Of a DNA stretch of 5,603 bases, positions 1 through 5,587 are shown one piece after another (position 1 is the first letter of the stretch; every line of letters begins with the position of its first letter). A program made the position numbers and the translations under genes. The notes below the pieces were generated by a model, which made no database searches, was not told where the DNA came from, and saw only the letters and a list, made by a program, of their open reading frames with translations. Source of the DNA: an uncultured Lachnospiraceae bacterium (lineage in GTDB: Bacteria; Bacillota; Clostridia; Lachnospirales; Lachnospiraceae); the NCBI GenBank assembly GCA_949346185.1, contig CASGVX010000151.1, forward strand, positions 1-5,603, read 5' to 3'.

Positions 1-1137
1 GGGTATGAGGTTTGTACAGGAATAATACCTTTCATTCTTTTCCACCACGATTTTAATTTCGTTGTTCTCACCGATATACTTGGTATTGGCACGAATCGTA
101 TCTCTGCTTTCCACGATGCAATTCTCAATATAAGTATTATCACCAATGTACACATCATTCAAAATAATAGAATTTTTTATGACGCAATTATTGCCCACAA
201 AAACCTTCTTAAACAAAATGGAATCCTGCACATCGCCATTGACGATGCAGCCGCTGGAAACCAGGCTGTTCTTTACACTGGAACCGGCATTGTACTTCGC
301 CGGAGGCAAATCCTCCACCTTAGAGTACACATCCGGATACTGCTTGAAGAAATAATCCCGGATGTCTTTCTGCAAAAATTCCATATTCGTCCTGAAATAA
401 GAATCCACAGAAGAAATGTTGCTCCAATACTCCTCCATGGGATAGGCATAAATCTTCTTCACATTCTTATAGCGAATCAAAATATCCTTTACAAAATCGT
501 GACGCTCCTCCTCCTGAGACTTTTCAATCAGCTCAATCAGAAGCCTTCTCCTTACAATATAAATTCCCGCAGACACCTGATAGCTATTGGCATTAATCGG
601 CTTCTCCTCAAACTCGATAATGCGCCCATCGCTATCTGTGCGAATCACGCCGAAACGGCTTGGATCATCCTTCTCCTCCACGTTTGCAGTCACCACAGTA
701 AAATCTGCCTTTTTTGCAATATGCTGTTCCAAAACTTTATTGTAGTCCAGCTTATATACACCGTCCCCTGATGCGATGACCACGTATGGCTCATGGCTGC
801 TTTTCAGAAATCCAAGGTTCTGCGCCATAGCATCCGCCGTTCCGCGGTACCAGTAACTATTCTCCGGCGTGGTAGTCGGCGTAAAAATATAAAGCCCCCC
901 CTGCTTACGACCAAAATCCCACCACTTGGAAGAATTCAAATGCTCATTCAAAGACTTTGCATTGTACTGAGTAAACACAGCCACTTTCTGGATATGCGAG
1001 TTACTCATATTGCTCAATACGAAGTCAATGCTGCGAAAGCCTCCTGCAATGGGCATAGCTGCAGTTGCTCTCTTATTAGAAAGTTCCCTCATTCTGCTGT
1101 TGTTTCCGCCAGCTAACACAATACCAATCGCTCTCAT
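1..1137 (-). CDS. glgD: GlgD-type glucose-1-phosphate adenylyltransferase-like subunit (partial, 3' end outside window)
   Basis: This is the partner subunit of ADP-glucose pyrophosphorylase, which makes ADP-glucose for cytoplasmic glycogen synthesis. The frame is open for 379 codons from ATG at 1137 to the left edge, so only the last residues and the stop should be missing. It has a nucleotidyltransferase domain (about 1-240) followed by a hexapeptide-type left-handed beta-helix (about 280-360). Family landmarks are AGGNNSRM (9-16), WYRGTADA (96-103), SGDGVYKLDY (123-132) and FEEKP (176-180). Compared with the neighbouring GlgC, the nucleotide-binding loop is degenerate (GlgC G16 is N13) and two substrate-site lysines are lost (GlgC K28 is T25 and K36 is G33). 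The His of GDHIYK is replaced by Gly126. These changes are typical of GlgD, which in Firmicutes is thought to modulate GlgC rather than catalyse. The ATG shares its A with the glgC stop, and AGGTGA at 1149-1144 lies 6 nt upstream, so translational coupling is likely. Confidence 0.93.
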   Translation of the reverse strand, partial: MRAIGIVLAGGNNSRMRELSNKRATAAMPIAGGFRSIDFVLSNMSNSHIQKVAVFTQYNAKSLNEHLNSSKWWDFGRKQGGLYIFTPTTTPENSYWYRGTADAMAQNLGFLKSSHEPYVVIASGDGVYKLDYNKVLEQHIAKKADFTVVTANVEEKDDPSRFGVIRTDSDGRIIEFEEKPINANSYQVSAGIYIVRRRLLIELIEKSQEEERHDFVKDILIRYKNVKKIYAYPMEEYWSNISSVDSYFRTNMEFLQKDIRDYFFKQYPDVYSKVEDLPPAKYNAGSSVKNSLVSSGCIVNGDVQDSILFKKVFVGNNCVIKNSIILNDVYIGDNTYIENCIVESRDTIRANTKYIGENNEIKIVVEKNERYYSCTNLIP

Positions 1138-2408
1138 TATCTGTCACCTACCTTAATTAGAGTTTCCCCGCCTGCAAGTTTTCCGCCCGGATAATCTGAT
1201 GCCTCCGTCTCGCCAGAGATTGCCGTGTTCTTTCCTATCTCAACATTGTCAGGAATCACGCTCTCCTCTCCAATCGTCACCAGTCCAAAGGCATAAACAT
1301 CTGGCTTCACCTTATTTGGCACTTCCTCGCCAACACCCAGCTTGCAGCCAGCTCCCACTGAGACATTTTCTGAGATAATTGATTTATCCACTACCGTGCC
1401 GGCACCAATAGTGGTGGCGCTCATAATAATAGAATCTCGGATGACAGCTCCCGGCTCTATCACAACCCCCGGCCCAATCACCGAGTTGTGCACTTCGCCG
1501 TATATCTCCGCCGCCTCGCCAATAATCGCCTTATCCACAATAGCTTCCGGGGCAATGTACTGAGGAGGTATTCTCTCGGACTTGGTATATATTTTCCAGT
1601 ATTCCTCATAGAGGTTAAATACCGGAATCAAATCAATCAACTCCATATTGGACTCCCAATAAGAGCCCAAGGTTCCTACATCTTTCCAATATCCATTGTA
1701 TTCGTAGGCAAAAATCCTATCCCCCTTTTCATGGCAATAAGGAATGATATGCTTTCCAAAATCACAGGATGGCTGATCCTTCAGTTTCAGCAATGCCTCC
1801 CTGAGCACAGGCCACGAGAAAATGTAAATGCCCATGCTTGCCAAGTTGCTTCTGGGATGCTCGGGCTTCTCCTCGAACTCCTGAATCTGTTTCTTATCAT
1901 CGGTAATTACCACGCCGAAACGGCTTGCTTCTTCCATTGGCACCGGAATCGTCGCCAGAGTAACATCTGCTTTATTTGCCTTATGGAAGTCCAGCATCAC
2001 CTCGTAATCCATTTTGTAAATGTGATCCCCACCTAAAATAAGAACATAGTCTGGATTATAGTACTCCATGTAACGCAGATTCTGATAAATCGCATTGGCA
2101 GTACCCGTATACCATTCACTGCTTGTACTTTTCTCATAGGGTGGAAGAATGGAAACACCTCCCACGTTCCTATCTAAGTCCCAAGGAATACCGATACCGA
2201 TATGGGTATTCAGTTGCAGCGGCTGATACTGTGTCAGCACGCCTACAGTGTCGACGCCGGAGTTGATGCAATTGCTGAGGGGGAAATCTATAATACGATA
2301 TTTCCCACCAAAGGCCACTGCTGGCTTTGCAACATTTGCAGTAAGAACTCCCAGCCGGGAACCTTGTCCGCCGGCCAATAACATCGCAATCATTTCTTTC
2401 TTAATCAC
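1137..2408 (-). CDS. glgC: Glucose-1-phosphate adenylyltransferase (ADP-glucose pyrophosphorylase), catalytic subunit
   Basis: GlgC converts ATP and glucose-1-phosphate to ADP-glucose and pyrophosphate, the committed step of bacterial glycogen synthesis. The product has 423 residues, the usual size. An N-terminal nucleotidyltransferase domain (about 5-270) shows AGGQGSRL (12-19), KPAVAFGGKYRIIDFPLSN (28-46), WYTGTA (99-104), GGDHIYKMDY (126-135, with the probable catalytic Asp128) and FEEKP (178-182, with the probable sugar-phosphate Lys181). A hexapeptide beta-helix fills about 285-400. I chose the GTG at 2408 because AGGGGTGA (2420-2413) lies just upstream and the protein then begins at the usual family position (xIKKEMIAMLLAGG). 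The frame stays open further upstream, but those 137 codons cross the promoter and have no family resemblance. Relative to E. coli GlgC as I recall it, the fructose-bisphosphate site residues Lys39, Arg40 and His46 align with Asn25, Val26 and Ala32, which suggests weak or no such activation. It is the first gene of a glgC-glgD operon. Confidence 0.97.
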   Translation of the reverse strand: MIKKEMIAMLLAGGQGSRLGVLTANVAKPAVAFGGKYRIIDFPLSNCINSGVDTVGVLTQYQPLQLNTHIGIGIPWDLDRNVGGVSILPPYEKSTSSEWYTGTANAIYQNLRYMEYYNPDYVLILGGDHIYKMDYEVMLDFHKANKADVTLATIPVPMEEASRFGVVITDDKKQIQEFEEKPEHPRSNLASMGIYIFSWPVLREALLKLKDQPSCDFGKHIIPYCHEKGDRIFAYEYNGYWKDVGTLGSYWESNMELIDLIPVFNLYEEYWKIYTKSERIPPQYIAPEAIVDKAIIGEAAEIYGEVHNSVIGPGVVIEPGAVIRDSIIMSATTIGAGTVVDKSIISENVSVGAGCKLGVGEEVPNKVKPDVYAFGLVTIGEESVIPDNVEIGKNTAISGETEASDYPGGKLAGGETLIKVGDR

Positions 2409-2412
2409 GTAA

Positions 2413-2420
2413 TCACCCCT
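2413..2420 (-). promoter_or_regulatory. Ribosome binding site deciding the GTG start of glgC
   Basis: On the minus strand AGGGGTGA is followed after 4 nt by GTG (2408-2406). The next in-frame ATG (2393) has only a weak purine run before it. The GTG is therefore preferred. Confidence 0.75.
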
Positions 2421-2438
2421 AACTGTTGGAATAGTCTG

Positions 2439-2467
2439 ATTATAACATAAATTACCAAAGATGTGAA
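2439..2467 (-). promoter_or_regulatory. Predicted sigma-A promoter of glgC-glgD
   Basis: Read on the minus strand: TTCACA (2467-2462, 5/6 to the -35 consensus), a 17-bp spacer, then a perfect TATAAT (2444-2439). A TG one base upstream of the -10 makes it an extended -10 promoter. The A-tract-rich DNA upstream (2468-2506) could act as an UP element. Transcription would begin near 2432, leaving a leader of only about 25 nt before the glgC GTG. Confidence 0.8.
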
Positions 2468-2484
2468 TATTTTTCATAAATATT
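2466..2484. repeat. 7-bp inverted repeat overlapping the glgC -35 (possible operator)
   Basis: AATATTT (2466-2472) and AAATATT (2478-2484) are perfect inverted arms with a 5-nt spacer. The left arm overlaps the -35 hexamer of the predicted glgC promoter, a normal place for a repressor site. The DNA here is very AT-rich, so a chance palindrome is quite possible and no regulator can be named. Confidence 0.3.
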
Positions 2485-2505
2485 TTGATTTTTTCTTTAT
2501 TTTTT

Positions 2506-2540
2506 TGGACGATTCGCACAAAAAACTCCATTTTCGTCCA
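2506..2540. repeat. 7-bp inverted repeat in the glgC-murC divergent region
   Basis: TGGACGA (2506-2512) and TCGTCCA (2534-2540) are perfect inverted arms with a 21-nt spacer, giving arm centres 28 bp apart. They are the most G+C-rich words in an otherwise AT-rich region between two divergent genes. They could be a regulator half-site pair or a weak cruciform; no specific factor is recognisable. Confidence 0.3.
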
Positions 2541-2679
2541 TATACTTTCTATTTTCGCAATCACAAAAAGAAAGCATATCATATCCCATGAAAAATCCCT
2601 GCTAGTTTTCAGAAAAAACCATTTTTGGATTGTATTTTCCGCTTGCATAAGGTAACATAACAGAGAGAAACCTAATAAT

Positions 2680-2685
2680 AGGAGG
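2680..2685 (+). promoter_or_regulatory. Ribosome binding site of murC
   Basis: A perfect AGGAGG lies 8 nt before the ATG at 2694. It fixes the murC start, and no competing in-frame start has a comparable site. Confidence 0.85.
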
Positions 2686-2693
2686 AAACAGCC

Positions 2694-4076
2694 ATGTATC
2701 AGATTAATTTGCAAAAACCTTGCACCGCTTACTTTATTGGCATCGGCGGCATAAGCATGAGCGGCTTTGCCAGACTGCTTCTGGAAAACGGCTTTACTGT
2801 AAAAGGCTCCGATTCCCAAGAGAGCAAAATCACAGAAAAGCTTGTCTCACTGGGAATTGATATAGTATATGGACAAAGGACTGAAAATATTACAAAAGAT
2901 ATCGACTTCATTGTATATACTGCAGCAATCCATCCGGATAACCCGGAATACATAGCTGCCAAAAGTCTGGGGATTCCCATGATGGAGCGCGCCGTTATGG
3001 TGGGGCAGGTGATGAAAAATTATAAGAATGCCATAGGAATTTCCGGCACTCATGGCAAAACCACCACCACCTCCATGATTACCCACGTCTTCCTCACTGC
3101 CGAAAAAGATCCCACCATTTCTGTGGGAGGCATTTTGGATGCCATCGGCGGAAATATTCGCATCGGCAAATCTGACAACTTTATCACAGAAGCCTGCGAA
3201 TATACCAACAGCTTCCTGAATTTTTTCCCCACAGCCGAAATCATTCTAAACATTGAAGCAGACCATCTGGATTTTTTCAAAGATCTGGACGATATCCGCC
3301 AATCCTTTCGGGAATATACCCGACTTCTCCCCAAGGACGGGGTTTTGGTAATCAGTGCTGATATTCCGAATCTGGCATACTTTACAGCAGGCCTATCCTG
3401 CCAGGTTATCACCTTCGGGCTGGAGAACGGTGCCGATTACAGTGCTGACAATATCCGATTCGACGAGAGCGGACAAGGGATTTTTGAATTGGTGCACCGG
3501 GGCAAGCCCACAGGAGACACCATCCATCTCAGCGTTCCGGGAGAGCACAATATATCCAACGCCCTTTCAGTCATCGCCCTCTCCCAATATTATGGAATAT
3601 CCATGGAAAAGATTATGGAAGGATTGGGTTCCTTTGTGGGAACGGAGCGGCGATTTCAGAAGAAGGGGACTTTCCAAGGCGTGACTGTCATTGACGACTA
3701 CGCACACCACCCCACGGAAATTCAAGCAACATTGCAGGCGGCAGAAAGATATCCCCACAATCACCTTTGGTGTGTATTCCAGCCCCATACATACAGCCGG
3801 ACAAAGGCTCTTCTGAAAGAATTTGCCCAAGTTCTGTCTCAAGCAGAGCATGTCATTTTGACGGATATCTATGCTGCCAGAGAGCAAGACCCCGGAGACA
3901 TTTCTTCCCGCACGCTGCAGGAAGAAATCAAAAAATTAGGCAAAGAGGCTATCTACTTATCCACATTTGAAGAAATCGAAAAATTTTTATTAAAAAATTG
4001 TATCGACGGGGATTTGTTAATAACTATGGGGGCGGGAAGCGTTGTAACCATTGGAGAAGACCTCATTTCAAAATAA
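2694..4076 (+). CDS. murC: UDP-N-acetylmuramate--L-alanine ligase (MurC)
   Basis: MurC is a cytoplasmic ATP-dependent ligase that adds L-alanine to UDP-MurNAc, the first amino acid of the peptidoglycan stem peptide. The 460-residue product has normal length and all three Mur-ligase domains. An N-terminal UDP-binding Rossmann domain shows IGIGGISMSG at 15-24. The central ATPase domain has the P-loop GTHGKTTTT (118-126, with Lys122 as the ATP-binding lysine), EACEYTNSFL (166-175) and NIEADHLD (186-193). The C-terminal domain begins around GTERRFQ (316-322) and contains DDYAHHP (334-340) and the terminal MGAGSV segment. 'EACEY' replaces the E. coli 'EADES' form, a variant I associate with Clostridia. 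The gene is divergent from glgC and is closed by a terminator hairpin at 4087-4138, so it is probably its own transcription unit. Its promoter in 2468-2679 is not obvious: TTCGCA-17-TATCAT (2554-2582) and TTGTAT-17-TAACAT (2630-2658) are weak candidates. Confidence 0.97.
   Translation: MYQINLQKPCTAYFIGIGGISMSGFARLLLENGFTVKGSDSQESKITEKLVSLGIDIVYGQRTENITKDIDFIVYTAAIHPDNPEYIAAKSLGIPMMERAVMVGQVMKNYKNAIGISGTHGKTTTTSMITHVFLTAEKDPTISVGGILDAIGGNIRIGKSDNFITEACEYTNSFLNFFPTAEIILNIEADHLDFFKDLDDIRQSFREYTRLLPKDGVLVISADIPNLAYFTAGLSCQVITFGLENGADYSADNIRFDESGQGIFELVHRGKPTGDTIHLSVPGEHNISNALSVIALSQYYGISMEKIMEGLGSFVGTERRFQKKGTFQGVTVIDDYAHHPTEIQATLQAAERYPHNHLWCVFQPHTYSRTKALLKEFAQVLSQAEHVILTDIYAAREQDPGDISSRTLQEEIKKLGKEAIYLSTFEEIEKFLLKNCIDGDLLITMGAGSVVTIGEDLISK
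3957..3965 (+). promoter_or_regulatory. DnaA box inside the 3' end of murC
   Basis: A perfect TTATCCACA is embedded in the codons for Leu-Ser-Thr near the end of murC. It has the same orientation as the downstream boxes and starts 120 bp before the first of them. On its own it could be coincidental; its closeness to the cluster makes a role plausible. Confidence 0.5.
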
Positions 4077-4094
4077 TTATCCACATTATCCACA
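4077..4094 (+). promoter_or_regulatory. Tandem pair of DnaA boxes, starting at the murC stop codon
   Basis: Two perfect TTATCCACA sites (4077-4085 and 4086-4094) lie head to tail with no spacer, immediately after the murC TAA. TTATCCACA is the high-affinity box for the replication initiator DnaA. The second box also forms most of the 5' arm of the terminator stem. Confidence 0.85.
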
Positions 4095-4138
4095 ATATTT
4101 GCGGAAATATCTTCCTCCAGATATTGTGGATATTTTTT
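4087..4138 (+). terminator. Rho-independent terminator of murC with a stem made of DnaA-box sequence
   Basis: TATCCACAATAT (4087-4098) is perfectly complementary to ATATTGTGGATA (4121-4132). Pairing continues inward through 4099-4101 with 4118-4120, then, past a small internal loop, GGAA (4103-4106) with TTCC (4112-4115), leaving a 5-nt loop. Six T residues (4133-4138) follow directly. The stem is long but AT-rich at its base, unlike a classic GC-rich terminator. Confidence 0.75.
4125..4133 (-). promoter_or_regulatory. Inverted near-consensus DnaA box
   Basis: On the minus strand this reads ATATCCACA, 8/9 to the DnaA box. It lies in the 3' arm of the murC terminator and is inverted relative to the other boxes. 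Its match may be partly a by-product of the hairpin complementarity. Confidence 0.5.
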
Positions 4139-4142
4139 GTCA

Positions 4143-4171
4143 TGACATCATGCGCAATCTCCATGATATCA
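4143..4171. repeat. Imperfect hairpin between the two DnaA-box pairs
   Basis: TGACATCATG (4143-4152) and CATGATATCA (4162-4171) form 10-bp inverted arms with one mismatch (4146/4168) and a 9-nt loop. No T-run follows, so it is not a second terminator. It fills most of the space between the terminator and the second box pair. It might be an operator or just a cruciform; no protein site is recognised. Confidence 0.4.
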
Positions 4172-4184
4172 AGCATTCAAAAGA

Positions 4185-4202
4185 TTATCCACATTATCCA
4201 CA
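4185..4202 (+). promoter_or_regulatory. Second tandem pair of DnaA boxes, upstream of the dnaD-like gene promoter
   Basis: Two more perfect TTATCCACA sites (4185-4193 and 4194-4202) lie head to tail without a spacer, in the same orientation as the first pair. They sit 36 bp upstream of the predicted -35 (4239), where bound DnaA could activate or repress. Confidence 0.85.
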
Positions 4203-4217
4203 AATGAACCCACACAT

Positions 4218-4226
4218 TTATCCCCA
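4218..4226 (+). promoter_or_regulatory. Near-consensus DnaA box next to the dnaD promoter
   Basis: TTATCCCCA matches the DnaA box at 8 of 9 positions, with C for A at position 7. It has the same orientation as the tandem pairs and ends 12 bp before the predicted -35, so DnaA spreading from 4185-4202 could reach RNA polymerase. Confidence 0.5.
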
Positions 4227-4238
4227 ATCTGCCAGGTA

Positions 4239-4267
4239 TTTCCAACAAAAGAAAACTGTGTTACAAT
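4239..4267 (+). promoter_or_regulatory. Predicted sigma-A promoter of the dnaD-like gene
   Basis: TTTCCA (4239-4244, 4/6), a 17-bp spacer, then TACAAT (4262-4267, 5/6), with TG at 4259-4260 giving an extended -10. The start would be near 4274, leaving a leader of about 105 nt before the ATG at 4379. It lies downstream of the murC terminator and directly after the DnaA boxes. Confidence 0.6.
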
Positions 4268-4378
4268 ACTGTTCACCATTCACAGTCATATGAAGGGACA
4301 ACCTCCGCAAGGCAACAGCAGCGTGGCCGTGAATCCTTAATATCCGTATACATCACGTCATCAAAGGAGGGACAAACC
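4268..4378 (+). other. Leader of the dnaD-like gene with a strong ribosome binding site
   Basis: About 105 nt separate the predicted transcription start from the ATG. AAAGGAGG (4363-4370) lies 8 nt before the start codon and is a strong Shine-Dalgarno site. A 6-bp inverted repeat (4278-4283 with 4329-4334) is too weak to call a riboswitch or attenuator. I recognise no known RNA motif here. Confidence 0.5.
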
Positions 4379-5536
4379 ATGGATCAGATATTGATGTGCT
4401 CAAACAAGATTCCAACTGCAACATCAATCCGCAATTCTTTTATACAAAAATATATGCTGGATGCCAATGGCAGCTATGTGAAGGTATATCTATATCTCTC
4501 CATGTGCATCCAGTCAAACCAATTGGGCTTTTCCATCTCATCTCTGGCAGACCTGATGGAAAATACAGAAAACGACATCATCCGTGCATTGCAGCACTGG
4601 GAGAAAAAAAATCTCCTTCGCATTACATGGCATGAGAGCCAAAAATATATCGTTGGGATCGAATTTTTAGACCCGGACGATGGAAAATCCGCTTCCGAGA
4701 TGCAGACTTCCACGGCGCCTTCCAGGATACAGACCGGAAATGCGCAAACTCAGGTGGCAGCCCATTCCCAAGCGGACGCAAATGCATCGCCTCACTCTGC
4801 TGCATTTTCCCAGACACAGAGTGCCAGCCCCTCCCTCCCCGATATTGACGTCACGCCGGAGCAGAGCAGCATGATGGCAGACAATAGCGATTTTGCCTGG
4901 ATATGCCAAATCGTGGAAACATTTTTAAATCGTCCCGTCAAGCCAGCGGAAGTACACTTGCTGGTCTATCTTTTTGATACGCTGCACTTCTCCAAGGATC
5001 TGATTCTGCATCTGTATGATTACTGCATCTCCTTGGGAAAGAGCAACGTGAAGTATATCCAAGCCGTAGCCTTATCCTGGGCAGAGAACCATGTGACCAC
5101 CCCGGAAGAGGCTCAGAAGCTAACCGCCGCTTACAGCAGTACCCACACCGCCATCTCCAAAGCCTTGGGGCTAAACAGGACGCTGGCAAGCGTCGAATGC
5201 CAGTATGTGAAACGCTGGCACGATGATTGGAAACTGGATTTGTCCGTCATTCTGGAAGCGTGCGACCGCACCCTTCTAGCCATACAGCGGCCAGATTTCA
5301 AATATATTGACGGCATCCTAAAGCACTGGCACAATGAAAACGTGCGGTCACTGCAGGATGTGGCAAAATGCGACGAACAGCATGCGGTAAAGAAGACATC
5401 AGATACCAAGGCTGCTCCCACCAGCCACAATCGGCGCACCCCTTCCCCGAAAAAAAATCAATTCCAAGACTTCCCGCAGCGAAATATGCCGCAAGAGAAG
5501 ATGAACCAGCTGGAACGACTGCTATTATCTGAATAA
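4379..5536 (+). CDS. DnaD-domain replication initiation / primosome protein
   Basis: This 385-aa cytoplasmic protein resembles the DnaD/DnaB family of Firmicutes, which remodels DNA and helps load the replicative helicase at oriC and at restart sites. An N-terminal winged-helix-like region (about 19-95, containing GSYVKVYLYL at 31-40) is followed by a Gln/Ser/Ala-rich, low-complexity linker (about 100-168). Two DnaD C-terminal-type domains then follow, at about 171-240 and 252-325. Each carries the family YxxxIxxxW-type motif: YIQAVALSW (226-234, Val at the Ile position) and YIDGILKHW (309-317, exact). A basic, disordered tail ends in a short terminal helix (FQDFPQR at 362-368, NQLERLLL at 376-383). 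The protein is longer than single-domain B. subtilis DnaD (about 230 aa) and closer to the WH plus two-domain layout of B. subtilis DnaB. A helicase-loader ATPase (DnaC/DnaI type) often follows such genes, but no plus-strand gene begins within the 67 bp left. It has its own promoter beside the DnaA boxes. Confidence 0.88.
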   Translation: MDQILMCSNKIPTATSIRNSFIQKYMLDANGSYVKVYLYLSMCIQSNQLGFSISSLADLMENTENDIIRALQHWEKKNLLRITWHESQKYIVGIEFLDPDDGKSASEMQTSTAPSRIQTGNAQTQVAAHSQADANASPHSAAFSQTQSASPSLPDIDVTPEQSSMMADNSDFAWICQIVETFLNRPVKPAEVHLLVYLFDTLHFSKDLILHLYDYCISLGKSNVKYIQAVALSWAENHVTTPEEAQKLTAAYSSTHTAISKALGLNRTLASVECQYVKRWHDDWKLDLSVILEACDRTLLAIQRPDFKYIDGILKHWHNENVRSLQDVAKCDEQHAVKKTSDTKAAPTSHNRRTPSPKKNQFQDFPQRNMPQEKMNQLERLLLSE

Positions 5537-5563
5537 AAAAAGGGAACCCCAGCGCATTCCCCT
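5535..5563 (-). terminator. Possible terminator read on the minus strand
   Basis: On the minus strand GGGAA (5561-5557) pairs with TTCCC (5546-5542) around a 10-nt loop and is followed by seven T residues (5541-5535). The stem is short. If real, it would end a minus-strand transcript entering from the right of the window, convergent with the dnaD-like gene. It has no T-run in the plus direction. Confidence 0.45.
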
Positions 5564-5564
5564 G

Positions 5565-5587
5565 CAAGAATTACTTCGTAATTCTTG
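5565..5587. repeat. Perfect 10-bp hairpin downstream of the dnaD-like gene
   Basis: CAAGAATTAC (5565-5574) and GTAATTCTTG (5578-5587) are perfect inverted arms around a TTC triloop. Neither strand has a T-run directly after it, so it is not a classical terminator alone. Only 1 bp separates it from the minus-strand terminator candidate, and together they form a two-hairpin unit that may be a dispersed intergenic element or an mRNA 3'-end stabiliser. Confidence 0.6.

Larger units (their letters stand above)
4076..4203 (+). repeat. 20-bp direct repeat, each copy holding two DnaA boxes
   Basis: Positions 4076-4095 and 4184-4203 are identical over 20 bp and start 108 bp apart. Each copy contains two TTATCCACA words joined without a gap (9-bp period). 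The flanks differ, so the identity stops at the boxes plus one base on each side. The DNA between the copies contains the murC terminator and a second hairpin. Confidence 0.9.

Noticed and set aside
1384..1539. DnaA-box-like words in glgC: a perfect TTATCCACA at 1531-1539 and TTATCCACT at 1384-1392
   Set aside because: Both encode the Val-Asp-Lys of beta-helix repeats on the opposite strand and are far apart and isolated. They are best explained by codon choice in a repetitive protein.
146..2036. Plus-strand ORFs opposite glgD and glgC (for example 793-1116 and 1488-2036)
   Set aside because: They overlap strongly supported minus-strand genes, and their translations show no family features.
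2554..2658. Candidate murC promoters TTCGCA-17-TATCAT and TTGTAT-17-TAACAT
   Set aside because: Each matches the consensus at only 3-4 of 6 positions per hexamer, and neither has an extended -10. The murC promoter is left unassigned.
2409..2819. N-terminal extension of the glgC frame by 137 codons, overlapping the start of murC
   Set aside because: It would cross the glgC promoter and the murC start, has no GlgC resemblance, and the AGGGGTGA-GTG start at 2408 gives a normal-length protein.
4076..4203. CRISPR-like direct repeats
   Set aside because: There are only two copies of a 20-bp unit, itself made of 9-bp DnaA boxes, with no regular spacers and no cas genes.
3998..4293. Plus-strand ORFs running across the murC end and the intergenic repeats (3998-4207 and 4051-4293)
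   Set aside because: They translate the murC 3' end out of frame and then the DnaA boxes (His-Tyr-Pro repeats). They have no ribosome binding site or family resemblance.
4290..4340. 16-codon upstream ORF (MKGQPPQGNSSVAVNP) in the leader of the dnaD-like gene
   Set aside because: There is no Shine-Dalgarno site before its ATG and no arrest-peptide motif. It could be tested by ribosome profiling but is not supported as a gene.
4667..5567. Several minus-strand ORFs opposite the dnaD-like gene
   Set aside because: They are shadows of a clear coding frame, lack ribosome binding sites and show no recognisable domains.
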